Notes under the pieces: generated by a model
Databases searched by the model: none
What the model was told of the DNA's origin: nothing
Seen by the model: the letters and a program-made list of their open reading frames with translations, nothing else
NCBI GenBank assembly: GCA_013400155.1
Contig: VXBM01000098.1
Span: 884,299-948,298, forward strand
Length of the DNA stretch: 64,000 bases
Direction of reading: 5' to 3'
Origin: Helopsaltes ochotensis
Lineage: Eukaryota > Chordata > Aves > Passeriformes > Locustellidae
Made by a program: the position numbers and the translations under genes
Shown here: positions 52,180 to 62,832 of the stretch, one piece after another
Numbering within the stretch: the stretch's first letter is position 1
Layout of the letters: each line of letters opens with the position of its first letter

Positions 52180-54780
52180 AAAGCTAAAATGCCAAAAAGG
52201 AGGGTGCATACTCCATTTAACAATGGAGGGGCTGCAGCACAGATCCGGAATGATGCTCACTCAGTGCCTCGAAAAGCTCAGCAAAGCTGGTACTGTAACC
52301 AGCACACCCTCCTCTGCATCCTTGAGTTTCCTCTCATCTTTGTGGTGCATAATTGCTGGGGACAGGGTGGTGGTTGATCGAGGTGTAATATTCCTAACAT
52401 AGCAGATGGAGTTGTTGGTTATTTACTGAGCCACGCTGAATAGCGAGAGGCGCGGTGGCGGCAGCGCCATTCCTGCAGATTTGAGCTGTTGAGCTTAACC
52501 TGTGCCTTGCAGAAGGACAGCGAGGGAGAAAACTGCCCTCCAGCTTGAACTGAATGAAGTACAGATGGGAAATGGTGGCTGGTTTTTTTCTTAGGGCCCC
52601 AAGAGCAGCAGGTTGGGTGCTGTAGAGCCACACGAGAAGACAGCACAAATATTTGATGTGGTAGAATCCAGTCTGATTAAAAGGGTCAGTCATCCCAGAT
52701 GGATGTCGAACAGGAGTCAAACAGAATCCTTGTATCACTGACAGCTCCAGTTTCTAAATGAGGCAGCATTTATAATGTTACTAAAATGCAGCAGTAAACA
52801 AAGTACACGAAGGCTTGACAGTCACATTAGCGAAGTGCTACAATGAAATGACTGGAAAGAAGGGAAAAAACAACTCTGGCTGTTTGCAGAGCAAGAAAAT
52901 GAGAACTGGTTTTGACAGATAAGACAATGCAGCTGTTGGTCAGAAGAGCTTTGTCTGGTTTTGGGGGTTTTTGTTTTGTTTTTGTTACTGCAGATGAAAA
53001 ATGGTGTGTTCCAATTTTAAACAGAGAAATTTGGATTTATTTTTTTTAACGTGCCTGACTCTCAGAGTCTCATGATTGGGGGAAGCATATTTACAGCTAA
53101 ACTCAAAACAATAAAATTTATTCAGTGGGTATGAATTGGAGAAATCTGGATTGTTCAGAATAGCTGTAACATGGTTTTTATATTCCATAATGACAGAGGT
53201 GATTTTTTCGAAGTATATAACACAAGTAGAAGCAACTGCTCTACAAATAATTTACAGCTAAGGAATGTCATCAGGTTGCACATTGTCCATGGGCAGGATA
53301 GTATTTTATTTGAATTCCTGTGGCAACACCCAAAATTGCAGAGCAGACCAGCTATGGGAATAATGGCACTGCCATTTTGCCTGTAAAAAATAGTAGTTTT
53401 CTGGATTGTTGTAGTACTGACAACTTTTTTCACCCTCAAATATTCAGAATGATCTCAGGGCCAGGATTTCCCACTTATTACAGGACTTCTAAAATTGGGG
53501 AATTTTTGAAGATTTAAGTTACTATGCAGTATGTGATTACACTGACAGAACTAATTTACACATGAAACTTGTTCATCTGTTTGTCTCAAAGGGGGTCTCT
53601 GATGTTATTAACAAGCTAGAAACTAATAGCAGGAACCCAAGCTCCTGGTTCAGAGCCCACCTGGTATCCCTGACCCACACCCAATGCCAAGGCTGGGCTC
53701 AAAGGCTGGGCTCTGCCAAGAGAACCCCCCTTTGATTTCTCATCAAAGAGAAATAAACATCCTTAAGGTAGGCAGCTCAGAGCAGGAACAGTGCTTGGCT
53801 TGTTGCAGCTTCTAAGCCTGCTTGGTTGCTTGAAATAGATGCAAACTTGTGCAAAGGGAGGAGGATGATGATGAATACAAGGGTTACACTTCTTACTTGT
53901 CAGAATTTATTGGGGGTTTGGAGAACAGATGTCTAACCTCTATAGCTGGGCGATTTTAAAATCGATGCTAAGGTACCGAGAGCTACCACAAGAGCTTCAT
54001 GTTAGTCTTGTAAACAGTACGTGAATCTGGAGGGGAAAAAAATCATATTTCTCTAGAGAAAATGGTGTATTAACTGTAAGCACATGGAACAAGTGACTAT
54101 TAAGGGGAAAAAAGAAGCGATGAAATAAGAGCACAGGGATTTCTGTCCTGCTGGTACTTGTCTTATGCATTGGAAAAGGCTGGGAGCCCTGTTTGCCCAT
54201 GCCAGCAGCCCGTTGTCTCAGTGCTGGGCTGCTTGTGTAACCAGCTGGCAAAGGGTTCAGGTAATGAGCTCTGGCAGGAGCACAACGGGAAATGGGAATT
54301 GATACTGAAAGCAGTGTCTCCAGGGCTCCCTCCCCTTCAGGAATCCTCAGCTCCTGCGTGGAGACCTGAAGCCCTTTGCTCCTTGGTGCTTTAACCTGAA
54401 GGAATTAAATCGAGGGAGAGGCCTCATGAATAAATTGGTTGTCAAGGCAGTTTCTGGTATTGATCGAAATCTGCTGTTTATGTGACTTGGGCTGATCTCA
54501 GAGTGAACTTCAATTGGCAGCACAGCAGGGCAGCTATTTCGGATAATGCCCTTTCCACGTGCATGGCAGTATAGTGAATGTTCCTGTGTCCATCCTACAG
54601 GAATGATGAAGGAAGAAATTAAATTTATATTAACTGAATTTGTAAGTCTTCCCCAAAAATGGGATGGTAAACTGTGCAAACCTCCTCCCAAGATTTGCAG
54701 TGGTGCTCAGCTTTGTAAAAGTTTAAAATATCCTCTACCTAGTTTGCCCCTGAACATTGTTTCCCACTATAATTTTCTTG

Positions 54781-54810
54781 CTGACAATATCTGACAATAT
54801 TGTCAATATT
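54781..54810. repeat. Tandem 10-mer with perfect 12-bp palindrome
   Basis: ctgacaatat occurs twice in a row and is followed by tgtcaatatt, so that gacaatattgtc (54793-54804) is a perfect palindrome. Probably a local replication slip. Confidence 0.8.
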
Positions 54811-55467
54811 ACTCCCAGTGTAAAAACCACCGATACTGCAACAGTCCCCTCCTAGAAAGGATGGGGAATCAGGGTTTCAAACGTGTGAAAAAGCAGAAGA
54901 ACAAAAGCAACTCTTCTGAGAGTATTTATGATTCTAAACCTCTGAAAAAGGTAACTTTGCAGATCTGTAGGTGCTGTTGTTACTCTTCCAAGCCTTTTTC
55001 TAAGCTTGCCACCCCCTATCCCATGCCTGATGTTATCACTACGAATGGGAGACAACTGGAACAAAGCACATGCATCCATAAAATTCTCATTCATTAGCCT
55101 CCATCATCACCTCTCACTATGCCAATAAACCTTTGCACCTGCCAGCTGCATGAGAGGTTTCTAAAATGGAAAGAGAGACACCTTGCAGCAGCGTGGCGAG
55201 TTAAAGATCTTGTGATAAGGGTAGGAACTTCACGTGGTCATCTTCAGGCGGTGACACAGGGAGAAACTGGGAGGCAAGACAAGACCTGCCATATCATCTC
55301 TCCTTTATTTGGTTAATGGATGGTGGTTGAAAGGAGTCAAAGGCAGATGCAGAGGCAGCAGCTGCCAGGTGGAACATGTTGGGGTTCAGCAGACATCCCA
55401 AATACCTACACAGGTCATCAGGGTGTCTTGGTGGGCAGGGCTGCATCCACTGCAGGCTGCAATCATG

Positions 55468-55745
55468 TAGAGACAGGCAGTGGGAAAAGGGGGGATGGTT
55501 TTAACGTGAAAGAGTAGGTTTAAGACTGGATATTTGGAGAAATCCTTTACTCAGGGTGGTGAGGCCCTGGCACACATTGCCTTGGGAAGCTGTCATTACC
55601 CCATCCCTTGGAGTGTTCAACACCAGGCTGGATGAGGCTTGGGACAGCCTGGTCTAATGGAAGGTGGCCCTACCCATGGCAAGGGGGTCAGAACTAAATG
55701 GTTTTTAAGCTTTCTCCCAGCCTGCCTGATTATTCTGAGATTTTT
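55468..55745 (+). mobile_element. CR1 LINE 3' region
   Basis: Longer CR1 fragment in sense orientation. It includes 'aggtttaagactggatattt', 'gaaatcctttactcagggtg', 'gtgaggccctggcaca', 'ggagtgttcaacaccaggct' and 'cagcctggtctaatggaagg', then a degenerate tail. The 5' limit is uncertain and may extend tens of bases upstream. Confidence 0.9.
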
Positions 55746-56330
55746 CAAAATTTTATTTTTCGTAGAGCTGATTCTCTCAGATAATCAAAATGTATCACAA
55801 CTGGAATGTCTGTGTATCTTCCTTGATTAATCAGTGTTTTCAGGGTCCCTTAAATTTCCCTTAGACTTTGCCAGAAGTCAGGCAGGGATTTTGAAACACC
55901 TGTTCAGTCTTGTACTTGACAAAGTCCTGCCATATACTCATTATTTGTGTGGGATCACCGGGGTTTATCTTTTGCATGAGCCAAAAAGACAGGTGGGGTG
56001 GGCGAGCCCTGGGGAATCCTGGGGATGTTGGTACATAAAAAACCCACAGGAGATAATCACACTCACTCCCATGAATTCCCTGGAGAAGCATCTGGAGTTT
56101 GATGCACCCACAAAGGGGCCATTCCAGGCAGGTATGCGGCATTCTCAGTCACAGATGTTTACAGATGTTTGTGTCTGTGGGGAGATGATTTTTAACCAGT
56201 GAGGAAGAGGTGAAGCTGGTGATACAATGAAAACTGAAAAGTTTCTGCATGACAAGTAAGGTGTGTTAAAGTGATGAGTAACATTCCTACCACTGTAAAG
56301 TCATTCATCCCCCAAGCTCGGTAGGAGCAT

Positions 56331-56520
56331 TGGCCAGGCATTGGAACAGGCTGCCCAGGGAAGTGGTGGAATCCCCGACCCTGGAAATGTTCAGAAGGTG
56401 AGTGGATGTGGCACTTGAGGACGTGGTTTTGTGGTGTACTTAGCAGTCTTGGGTTAACAGTTGGACTCTATCTTAGAGGTCTTTTCCTACCTTAATGATT
56501 CCATGATTCTGTGATTTTAT
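56331..56520 (+). mobile_element. CR1 LINE 3' end
   Basis: Sense CR1: 'cattggaacaggctgcccag', 'ggaagtggtggaatcccc', 'gtggatgtggcacttgagga', 'ttggactctatcttagaggt', ending 'atgattccatgattctgtga'. The blocks match a different CR1 subfamily pattern (gaagtggt... ...gtggcact...) from the copy at 55468. Confidence 0.92.
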
Positions 56521-57588
56521 AGGAAATGTGCCAGGAGTTGCCAGTGAAAATAGCATTGGCCATCACAGCACCAGAGAGGAAACTAAATTTCCAATCATAC
56601 CACTGGTTTGCAGACAAAATTAGAAGGAAAAGTGGCTGAAATTTTCAGAGGTAGATACATTTTTATGGACAAAATAAACGTAGTACACTCTGGTGTAAAA
56701 ACGTTAAAAACCGTACTTTAGAATTCCACAGGAAAAAGAAGGAGGTTTTTGAGAGACAGTGAAGGTTTCATCTGTGTTGTTGAAGGGCTAAATTATTTCA
56801 GTTTAAGAATAAAATGTTTCTGACGCATCTGAGTCCTTCCTACACTCTGCTGTCTGATGATAACCACCCAAATGCCCGGATCACTCAGTGGCCAGTCCCT
56901 GATATCCCAGAGTTCAGTCACAGCATGGGTGCAACAGGCTTCACAGTGGTCACAGCAGCAGAGAAGTAGCATGATGGAATGTAAATAAAAACTGGCTTCA
57001 GAGCCAAAGGCAGAATAGTAGAACTCTGTCTAAAACAGCAAATTTTTTTTTACTTTTCAAATATTGTTTTTGAATCTAAGCTTCCAGACAAGTCTGAGGC
57101 AGAAGAGATAAAAATGTTGAGTTACAGTGATAAAATGCATTTTCCTACATTCATATTCTAGTTTGTGTCTGATTACCCGGTGTATTTGAACTCTTCACTG
57201 TATTTATTTTCTTTCTGCTACCTAGAGAAACATTATAACTGTGATTAAGTCCCCATCACACATTGCATTTTATGAGCAGAAGGGATTCTTTAAAAGTGAA
57301 GAGAAAAGAATGGTGGGGAGGCAGAAGCACACCCCACGATGCGATTTTAACAATCCCAGTTAAAAAAAGAGCATGAATTGCTAAAAATATTCAGGCAATT
57401 ATTTTCTCCCTATATCCTCTGTCCTCTTCTCTAGTGAGTGCCAAAACACAACAGTGGAGTCTACAAAGGTAAGAGCATGCCAGGAGGAAAACAGAAAAAA
57501 AGGCATGAAGAGTCTGAGAATTAGGCATTAATCAGATACTGATTTGTCTTGAGTATTGATTTTTCTCCTTCTTTGGCTTATATTATAG

Positions 57589-57672
57589 GGATACAAGAGC
57601 AAGAGGAAACTTCTGTGGAGCCTATGAAAATTGACCTTGCAAGTCAAGCAGCAGATGTTTCAAATAAGGATG
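57589..57672 (+). CDS. MACROD2: MACROD2 tail exon G (84 nt, phase 1-1)
   Basis: Coding exon with acceptor ggcttatattatag, which has a poor pyrimidine tract, and donor ggatg|gtatgt. After a split glycine codon it reads IQEQEETSVEPMKIDLAS then QAADVSNKD. In position it corresponds to the human segment between the Glu/Lys run and the EM.SQV block, but the sequence itself is little conserved. It has one SQ site (ASQA). A sense CR1 starts about 107 bp after the donor. Frame, length (28 codons) and phase fit both neighbours. Confidence 0.8.
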
Positions 57673-57779
57673 GTATGTTGATCTGTTATTTTCTATTACT
57701 TTTTTAGGGTAATGGCTTTAAACTGACAAAGAGCATGTTTAGATTGGATATCAGTAAGGAATTGTTCCCTATGAGAGTA

Positions 57780-57965
57780 GAGAGGCAGTGGCACAGGTTG
57801 TCCAGAGAGCTGTGGATGCCCCATTCCTGGAAGTGTTCAAGGCCAGGCTCGTGGGGCCTTGGAACACCCTGATGTGGTGGGAGATGTCCTTGCCCACGGC
57901 AGGGGAGTACAACTGGATGGTCTATAAATCCTTCCTAAGCAAAACCATTCTATGGCTCTGTGTAT
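57780..57965 (+). mobile_element. CR1 LINE 3' end, just downstream of exon G
   Basis: Sense CR1: 'gaggcagtggcacaggttgt', 'ctgtggatgccccattcctg', 'gaagtgttcaaggccaggct', 'ggtctataaatccttcctaa', ending 'aaaccattctatggctctgt'. It begins about 107 bp after the exon G donor. Confidence 0.93.
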
Positions 57966-60280
57966 TGACCTGAAGCTGATACCTAGCACTGCCTTTCTGC
58001 AGTTTGTTTATATGTTTCCTCCTAAAAAAATTGAGTTATATTTATAGTCTCTTCAACTGAGTCTTTTTGAGAGTTTACACCATATCTACTTGTCTTCTGA
58101 GTCTGGTGGAAGTAGCTTTCAACACTGTGGCCCTGCTTTTTGAGTTGATTGGGTTCATGTGTTCAGCTGTATGTTCCACACTGCCTGCCTTTTAACTCAG
58201 GAGTACTTTAGACCCACTGTAATGCCGGCCTTGATGTAGAATTGGCCAGGAGGTTGGGGGTCTAACTGCAGTCAGAAGATTATTTATGAGTATTTCTGCG
58301 CTGGTGCCCAAGCCCATCGAGGGGGAAGTGTCTGGCAGTATAACCTCTCTGGACTTGTGTGTTAGTCTCATTCTAGGTCAGCTGTGACTCCCTGTCCTCC
58401 TCCTTCAGTAGCCATGTACAGCTCAGTCTGCTAACAGTTCTCTCACTAGGGCTTTTCCTGTTAATCAATCAATCATCACAATTGACTTGGCCTAACAGCA
58501 GTTCCAGTCAGGTTTGTGGACATAATCAACCCAAAATTCCTGACTTGGAAATGATATTCCTCCAACATTGACCTCACTGAGTCGATGACCCATCTGTGTG
58601 GCAGATCTGGCAAGGGCTGAGTACCCGGATGCTACTCGAAATCAGCAGTGAGTAACATCCTTGTAAACAAAAAATAATTGACCTTCTGGACTCATCCTGT
58701 GTGTAAGAAATAATGGCAGGAATCTGCATACTGATCAGTGCTTAGGCTTTGGTGACACAGACCCCTTTTCACTCCTCTTGGTCAGCTCTGGTAGCATAAG
58801 AGCCACATGCAGGGGTTTGTTGGGTTTTACAAAGAGGGGATTTTACTGCCCCAAACAGCAGTGGGATTGGGTTTGGGTGTCCAATCCTCATCCTATACCC
58901 ACAGACTCCTCTCTGTAGTGGAGGCTATTTTTTAACTCTTTCTTTGACCTCCTCAACACTGACATAATATAAATTGAAGGCACACTTCTTTACATCTCAA
59001 AGACAAACCAATTATATTCTTTTTGCTATTAGTTACATGAAGAATCTGATGCTGGTTTCCTTTCTCTGATGTCAGATTGTGCTGCAGCATTTGAATCGAT
59101 GACTGATTAGATACTGGCCTGTAAAGAAGTTTGCAAGCACAGGAAAAACAAGTGTGCATAATGAATTTTCTTTAAAAAAAAAATACTACAGATGATGCTA
59201 TTACAAGTAGAAGTGCAGAAAGACAAAGCAGCCTCCTTGACTCATGCTCTGAACAAACCCAAAAGTCATAGCACATTAAAACATTTGAATTGTGAATCCA
59301 TGGAATAGTTTGGGCTACTTAGTGAAAACAAATCCAAATTTACTAAAGGAATATCTTAAGGGATTTCTGGCTGGAAAGGAAAGTGATTGCATAGTTATTT
59401 CTACATGTGTCATAGGACAGGAGCACCAGCTAGCAGTTTCTGAAATGAGGATCTTGATCGTTTTCTCTGTTTCAAATCTTGCTTATCTTGTAAGATCTAC
59501 TACATATGACTCACCTTATACCTTCCTTTTGTTTGAACTTTCTGAGTTATATGAAAGGACAGGAAAAGAGTGTTTGCTTAGGCTGCCAAAAAGTACTTCA
59601 CTTGTGAGAGAAGTCTTTGTTTCTAGACAGCTTAAATTGCTATTAGGATTCTATTATAGGGTGTTTTTCCTTGTGGAAATAATCCTTCATGTTTAAAAAA
59701 AAAGAGAGAGGAAGGATCAAACTCGTTCCCTTTAACAGTAATTTTTATGTAAATTGCCTGTTTTTTTCCTCTGGTCCCCTTCTTTCTGCCCCAGGAGATC
59801 TCACTGCTTCACAGCTGAAAGCACAAATATCACTGCATCCCCCTTGGCAGCTCAGCTCTTGTGGTTTAATTTCATGTACAATGGCCCAGTGAAAAGTGCA
59901 TTGGAGATGCAGAGAGTTTAGACAGCTTAGGTGGATCTCAATATTGGTTCATGCAGCGGGCAGGTCCATGAGAGTGATATATTTGAGAAATTACTATTAT
60001 TTGAGACCTGGGCTTGATTCTTCATCAGGAAACTGTCAGAAGGTGCATCTATAGCCTGGATTAGAGCCGTGTATACAGACACATATTTGTCCTGCCAGTT
60101 TCCATCAGCCATCAGAGCAAAGAGCCTGTGAATTAAATTTCTTGTACCCAGGACAGATTTGCTGATTAGTTTTTCTTAATGGTAGCAAACCTCACCTTTG
60201 GTGATTGGGTTCTTAGATGGTATTTTCCTGACAGTAGCCTTCTTTTTTCTTCTTTTTTTCTTTCCTTATTTTTTCTTCAT

Positions 60281-60303
60281 CTTGCTTGCTTGCTTGCTTG
60301 CTT
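60281..60303. repeat. (CTTG)n microsatellite
   Basis: Five CTTG units following a T/C-rich tract from about 60236. Confidence 0.9.
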
Positions 60304-61145
60304 TTTTGCTTTATTTCTACCACCAAAGCTGTAGAGATTACTAAGGCAGTTTTTAGTTTCCAGCTGCTATTAGTCAGATCAAACTTCTCACCATGGGATT
60401 GCTCAATCATCTTTTTTGTTTCAAGCCTGTGGGAAGCTGCATCCTGATTTAAATCAGAACACACAAGTATTTTGGTGTCATCTGCTGTCCAGGTCTATGG
60501 CATAATACCCTGGGCTAACGAAATGCACTCACAGTCACAGATGACTTTAACTTGGCTCTCCAGTCTCCACTTTGCCTGCCTTCTCCACTTGGATGCTGGG
60601 CTAACCTTTAAGCACATAATTGTCTCACAGGGATGAGGAATAACGTTGCACTGCCAAAGCACATCCCCCCAGGTCAGCAACAGCCACAGTGCTGTGATGG
60701 ATGGGAATTATTTGCTGAGTTATTTCTTCTCCTCTTGCAAGGAACTTTCTTGCTTTTAGGGGGAGAAATCCCTGCCTGCTCATCATTTGAGGGGATGTGA
60801 CTCCCAGTCCTCGGTTCCTCCCAGCACAAGGTGGTGTCACAAAGGCATCGTTTGCCCTGGGTGCTCTACAGCCAATCACACCACAAGCAGAAACAGCGCT
60901 TCTCCCTGCTAAGCAAGGTTTTTAGAGGTTTTGAACTGCTAACTCACTGTAGCAGTCTTGCTGCACCTCCCCGTGATGTGCTACATCAGCCAACAACTCA
61001 GAGAAGCACCTGGAGTGCAGGGGTGCACGTCTCCTAAATTCAGTTTACCTGCACCTCCTTCTGCACCTTCCCAGATGGGTTTTGTGCCAGAAATGGACAT
61101 CTCTGGGCGATGTGGGCATTCTCTGTCTCACGTCTCTTAAATTTT

Positions 61146-61210
61146 GACCCGTTGGGGGCCAAAATTACCAGCTCTCAAATGATGACCGGGTTTCAAGTCC
61201 AGATTTATTT
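61146..61210 (-). mobile_element. Possible endogenous retrovirus R-U5 and primer-binding-site relic
   Basis: On the minus strand an AATAAA (61204-61209) is followed by a U5-like segment and then tggcccccaacgggtc (61146-61161), which resembles the tRNA-Lys-type primer-binding site used by many retroviruses, with several mismatches. No CA boundary and no gag-like open frame is visible next to it. If real, it is an old, broken 5' LTR junction in antisense orientation. It could also be coincidence. Confidence 0.3.
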
Positions 61211-61960
61211 TACAGGAGGTTTCTGTAGAACCTGAGTGAAGGCTGAAGGTGTTTTCAGCAAATACTGCCAGTGAGGCTGTCCAGCATAATGAGGCTGGGA
61301 GAGGATGCTGTTGTCAGTGTGCAGCAGCCTTCCTTCAGTGATTTTTTTATTAAGCATCCTGTCTTTGCTATGCAAATATGGTTAAAGAACACAAGCTTGC
61401 TAAGTATGATGTGCATCAGAGCTCTGTAATCAGGAGAGGATACTTTCTGTATTATTCATCACAAACATCCAGGAAGCCATTACAGTATCTTTTCTGCAAA
61501 TGGATGATAAATAATTTACAAATAATTCATCAAAACCATAGCAGGTACATTGACATGATATTGATCCAGAAAGGACATCATACTGCCTTGCTGGAAGTAT
61601 TATCATTACTGATTTGGGTTTTTTTTTCCTTCCACTCTCCCATCTTATCTTAATTTCCAAATCTCCTTCTCATGTTTGAGGATTTTGCCTGTCACCCATG
61701 TCAAATGCCTCATAATCTACAGGTGATAGCACAACACAAACCCAGGGTAAAGAAAGAAAAAATGGTTTTAATAGAAATGGCTTCATTCCATTTCAGTGCA
61801 GAACAAATACTAGATACTGGTCTTAAAACTGCAGGTATTTATGTTTAGTGTCACTACAGCAAATCACACCTGCCATAGTTTAGATGATAGTTTTGACAAA
61901 TGTCATGGTGAAGTGAGTTTAAGCCTTCTGTTTATTTTTTATATATTTTTTTTAATTGGT

Positions 61961-61985
61961 GGTTTGGTTTGGTTTGGTTTGGTTT
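61961..61985. repeat. (GGTTT)5 microsatellite
   Basis: Five perfect GGTTT units after an AT-rich stretch. Not telomeric (vertebrate telomere is TTAGGG). Confidence 0.93.
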
Positions 61986-62180
61986 TGTAATTTTAAATGA
62001 AAATAAGGTTGGCTTTGAAATGGATCTTACACTAACAAGGTATTATTGTAGGAAGATAGTGACATTGCCTCTGAATCCTTCCCTAGGTTCCAGCAATTTG
62101 CAGTTCAAGAACTTCTGGAAGCAGCATCTCTGTAACTGAGCTGGCATCAAAAGTGTCCCAGCTTGACTCCTGAAATTTAT

Positions 62181-62277
62181 GGACATGGTTTAGTGGGACT
62201 TGGCAGTGTTAGGGTTTTGGTTGGACTCAGTGATCTGAAGGGTCATTTCCAACCTAAATAATTCTGTTTTTCTATGG
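62181..62277 (+). mobile_element. CR1 LINE 3' terminal fragment
   Basis: 'ggacatggtttagtgggact', 'tggcagtgttagggttttgg', 'ttggactcagtgatctgaag', 'ggtcatttccaacctaaata' and 'attctgtttttctatgg', in CR1 sense order. It is 5' truncated. Confidence 0.93.
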
Positions 62278-62343
62278 AAATGGATCTATGTTCATCCTGC
62301 AGCTCAACCCCGAGTCCTACCAGGGCCTTTGTCAGACTCCAGG

Positions 62344-62383
62344 ATTTGAATCAGAGGGCCGAGGTTTGAATCTGAGGGTCAAG
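62344..62383. repeat. 20-bp tandem duplication
   Basis: atttgaatcagagggccgag is followed directly by gtttgaatctgagggtcaag, 15 to 16 of 20 identical. It lies in a GC-richer patch (about 62290-62640) that I could not assign to any element. Confidence 0.75.
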
Positions 62384-62763
62384 ACCACCTGGTCCAGCAA
62401 AACTCTGGATCACTCTTTGGCAATGCCTGAGGCCTACAAAGAGAGATGAAAATCCTTCCGGCCTCGAGCTGGACTCCTTGGTTGGGTGCCAAAGTCAGAC
62501 TGGGTGGATGTGGACCAAAGAGAAAATCCAGAGCCAGAGGTTGCATTTCTAGCGCTGCTAAAGCTTCCTCCTTGCAGGAACATTTGTCGTGGTGTCCGGG
62601 GGCCCCAGGTTAGGATGGGTCCCTGAAGAGACCTATTGGATGACTGAAGAGATTTCTTAATGCAATAAATGTCCCTTTTGGTTTAAAAGCAGTTATTACT
62701 CCACATGATAAACTTAATGAGTATCATTAATAGAGTTTAATAACCATCTCATTTCTTTTTCAG

Positions 62764-62825
62764 CTGAAATGAGTAGTCAAGTTGAAAGTATAAACGATCC
62801 AATGGAAACAGAGCGGAAAGCTTAA
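62764..62825 (+). CDS. MACROD2: MACROD2 tail exon H, terminal coding part with stop
   Basis: Last coding segment in the window. The acceptor is ctcatttctttttcag. After a split Ala codon it reads EMSSQVESINDPMETERKA, then TAA at 62823-62825. EM.SQV...NDP matches the human tail block as I remember it and in the same order, which strongly supports MACROD2. It has one SQ site (SSQV). The exon continues 7 nt past the stop to a strong donor (cag|gtaaga at 62833), giving a 69-nt, frame-preserving exon, so the transcript should have at least one further exon. In human the frame continues beyond this block, so the stop here may shorten the protein. Confidence 0.83.
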
Positions 62826-62832
62826 GTAACAG
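62826..62832 (+). other. MACROD2: Untranslated 3' end of exon H before the splice donor
   Basis: gtaacag follows the stop codon and ends at donor GTAAGA. If translated past the stop, the frame would leave the exon in the same phase as every other exon in the window. Confidence 0.7.

Larger units (their letters stand above)
29886..57588 (+). other. MACROD2: MACROD2 intron F-G (27.7 kb)
   Basis: The longest intron. It holds four CR1 fragments (43031, 49215, 55468, 56331), the CATC microsatellite at 41501, the N gap at 44727-44752, small tandem duplications (33582-33627, 54781-54800), and two isolated motif hits near 52165 and 52451. A region open in several frames lies at 40148-40882, and a 34-nt microexon-like segment at 57435-57468. 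Otherwise it is ordinary noncoding sequence; no second gene is supported. Confidence 0.7.
57673..62763 (+). other. MACROD2: MACROD2 intron G-H (5.1 kb)
   Basis: Holds CR1 fragments at 57780-57965 and 62181-62277, simple repeats at 60281-60303 and 61961-61985, a possible retroviral R-U5/primer-binding-site relic at 61146-61210, and a GC-richer patch with a 20-bp tandem duplication at 62344-62383. No exon or RNA gene was identified. It ends in a good acceptor, catttctttttcag. Confidence 0.75.

Noticed and set aside
54781..54810. Palindrome as a microRNA hairpin
   Set aside because: The self-complementary stem is only 6 bp each side with no loop; too short for a precursor.
61170..61205. tRNA-like B-box (ggtttcaagtcc) suggesting a tRNA gene or tRNA-derived SINE
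   Set aside because: No A-box at the right distance, no cloverleaf stems and no poly(A) or SINE tail; a retroviral-end reading fits slightly better.
61961..61985. GGTTT repeat as an interstitial telomere
   Set aside because: The unit is GGTTT, not TTAGGG, and only five copies are present.
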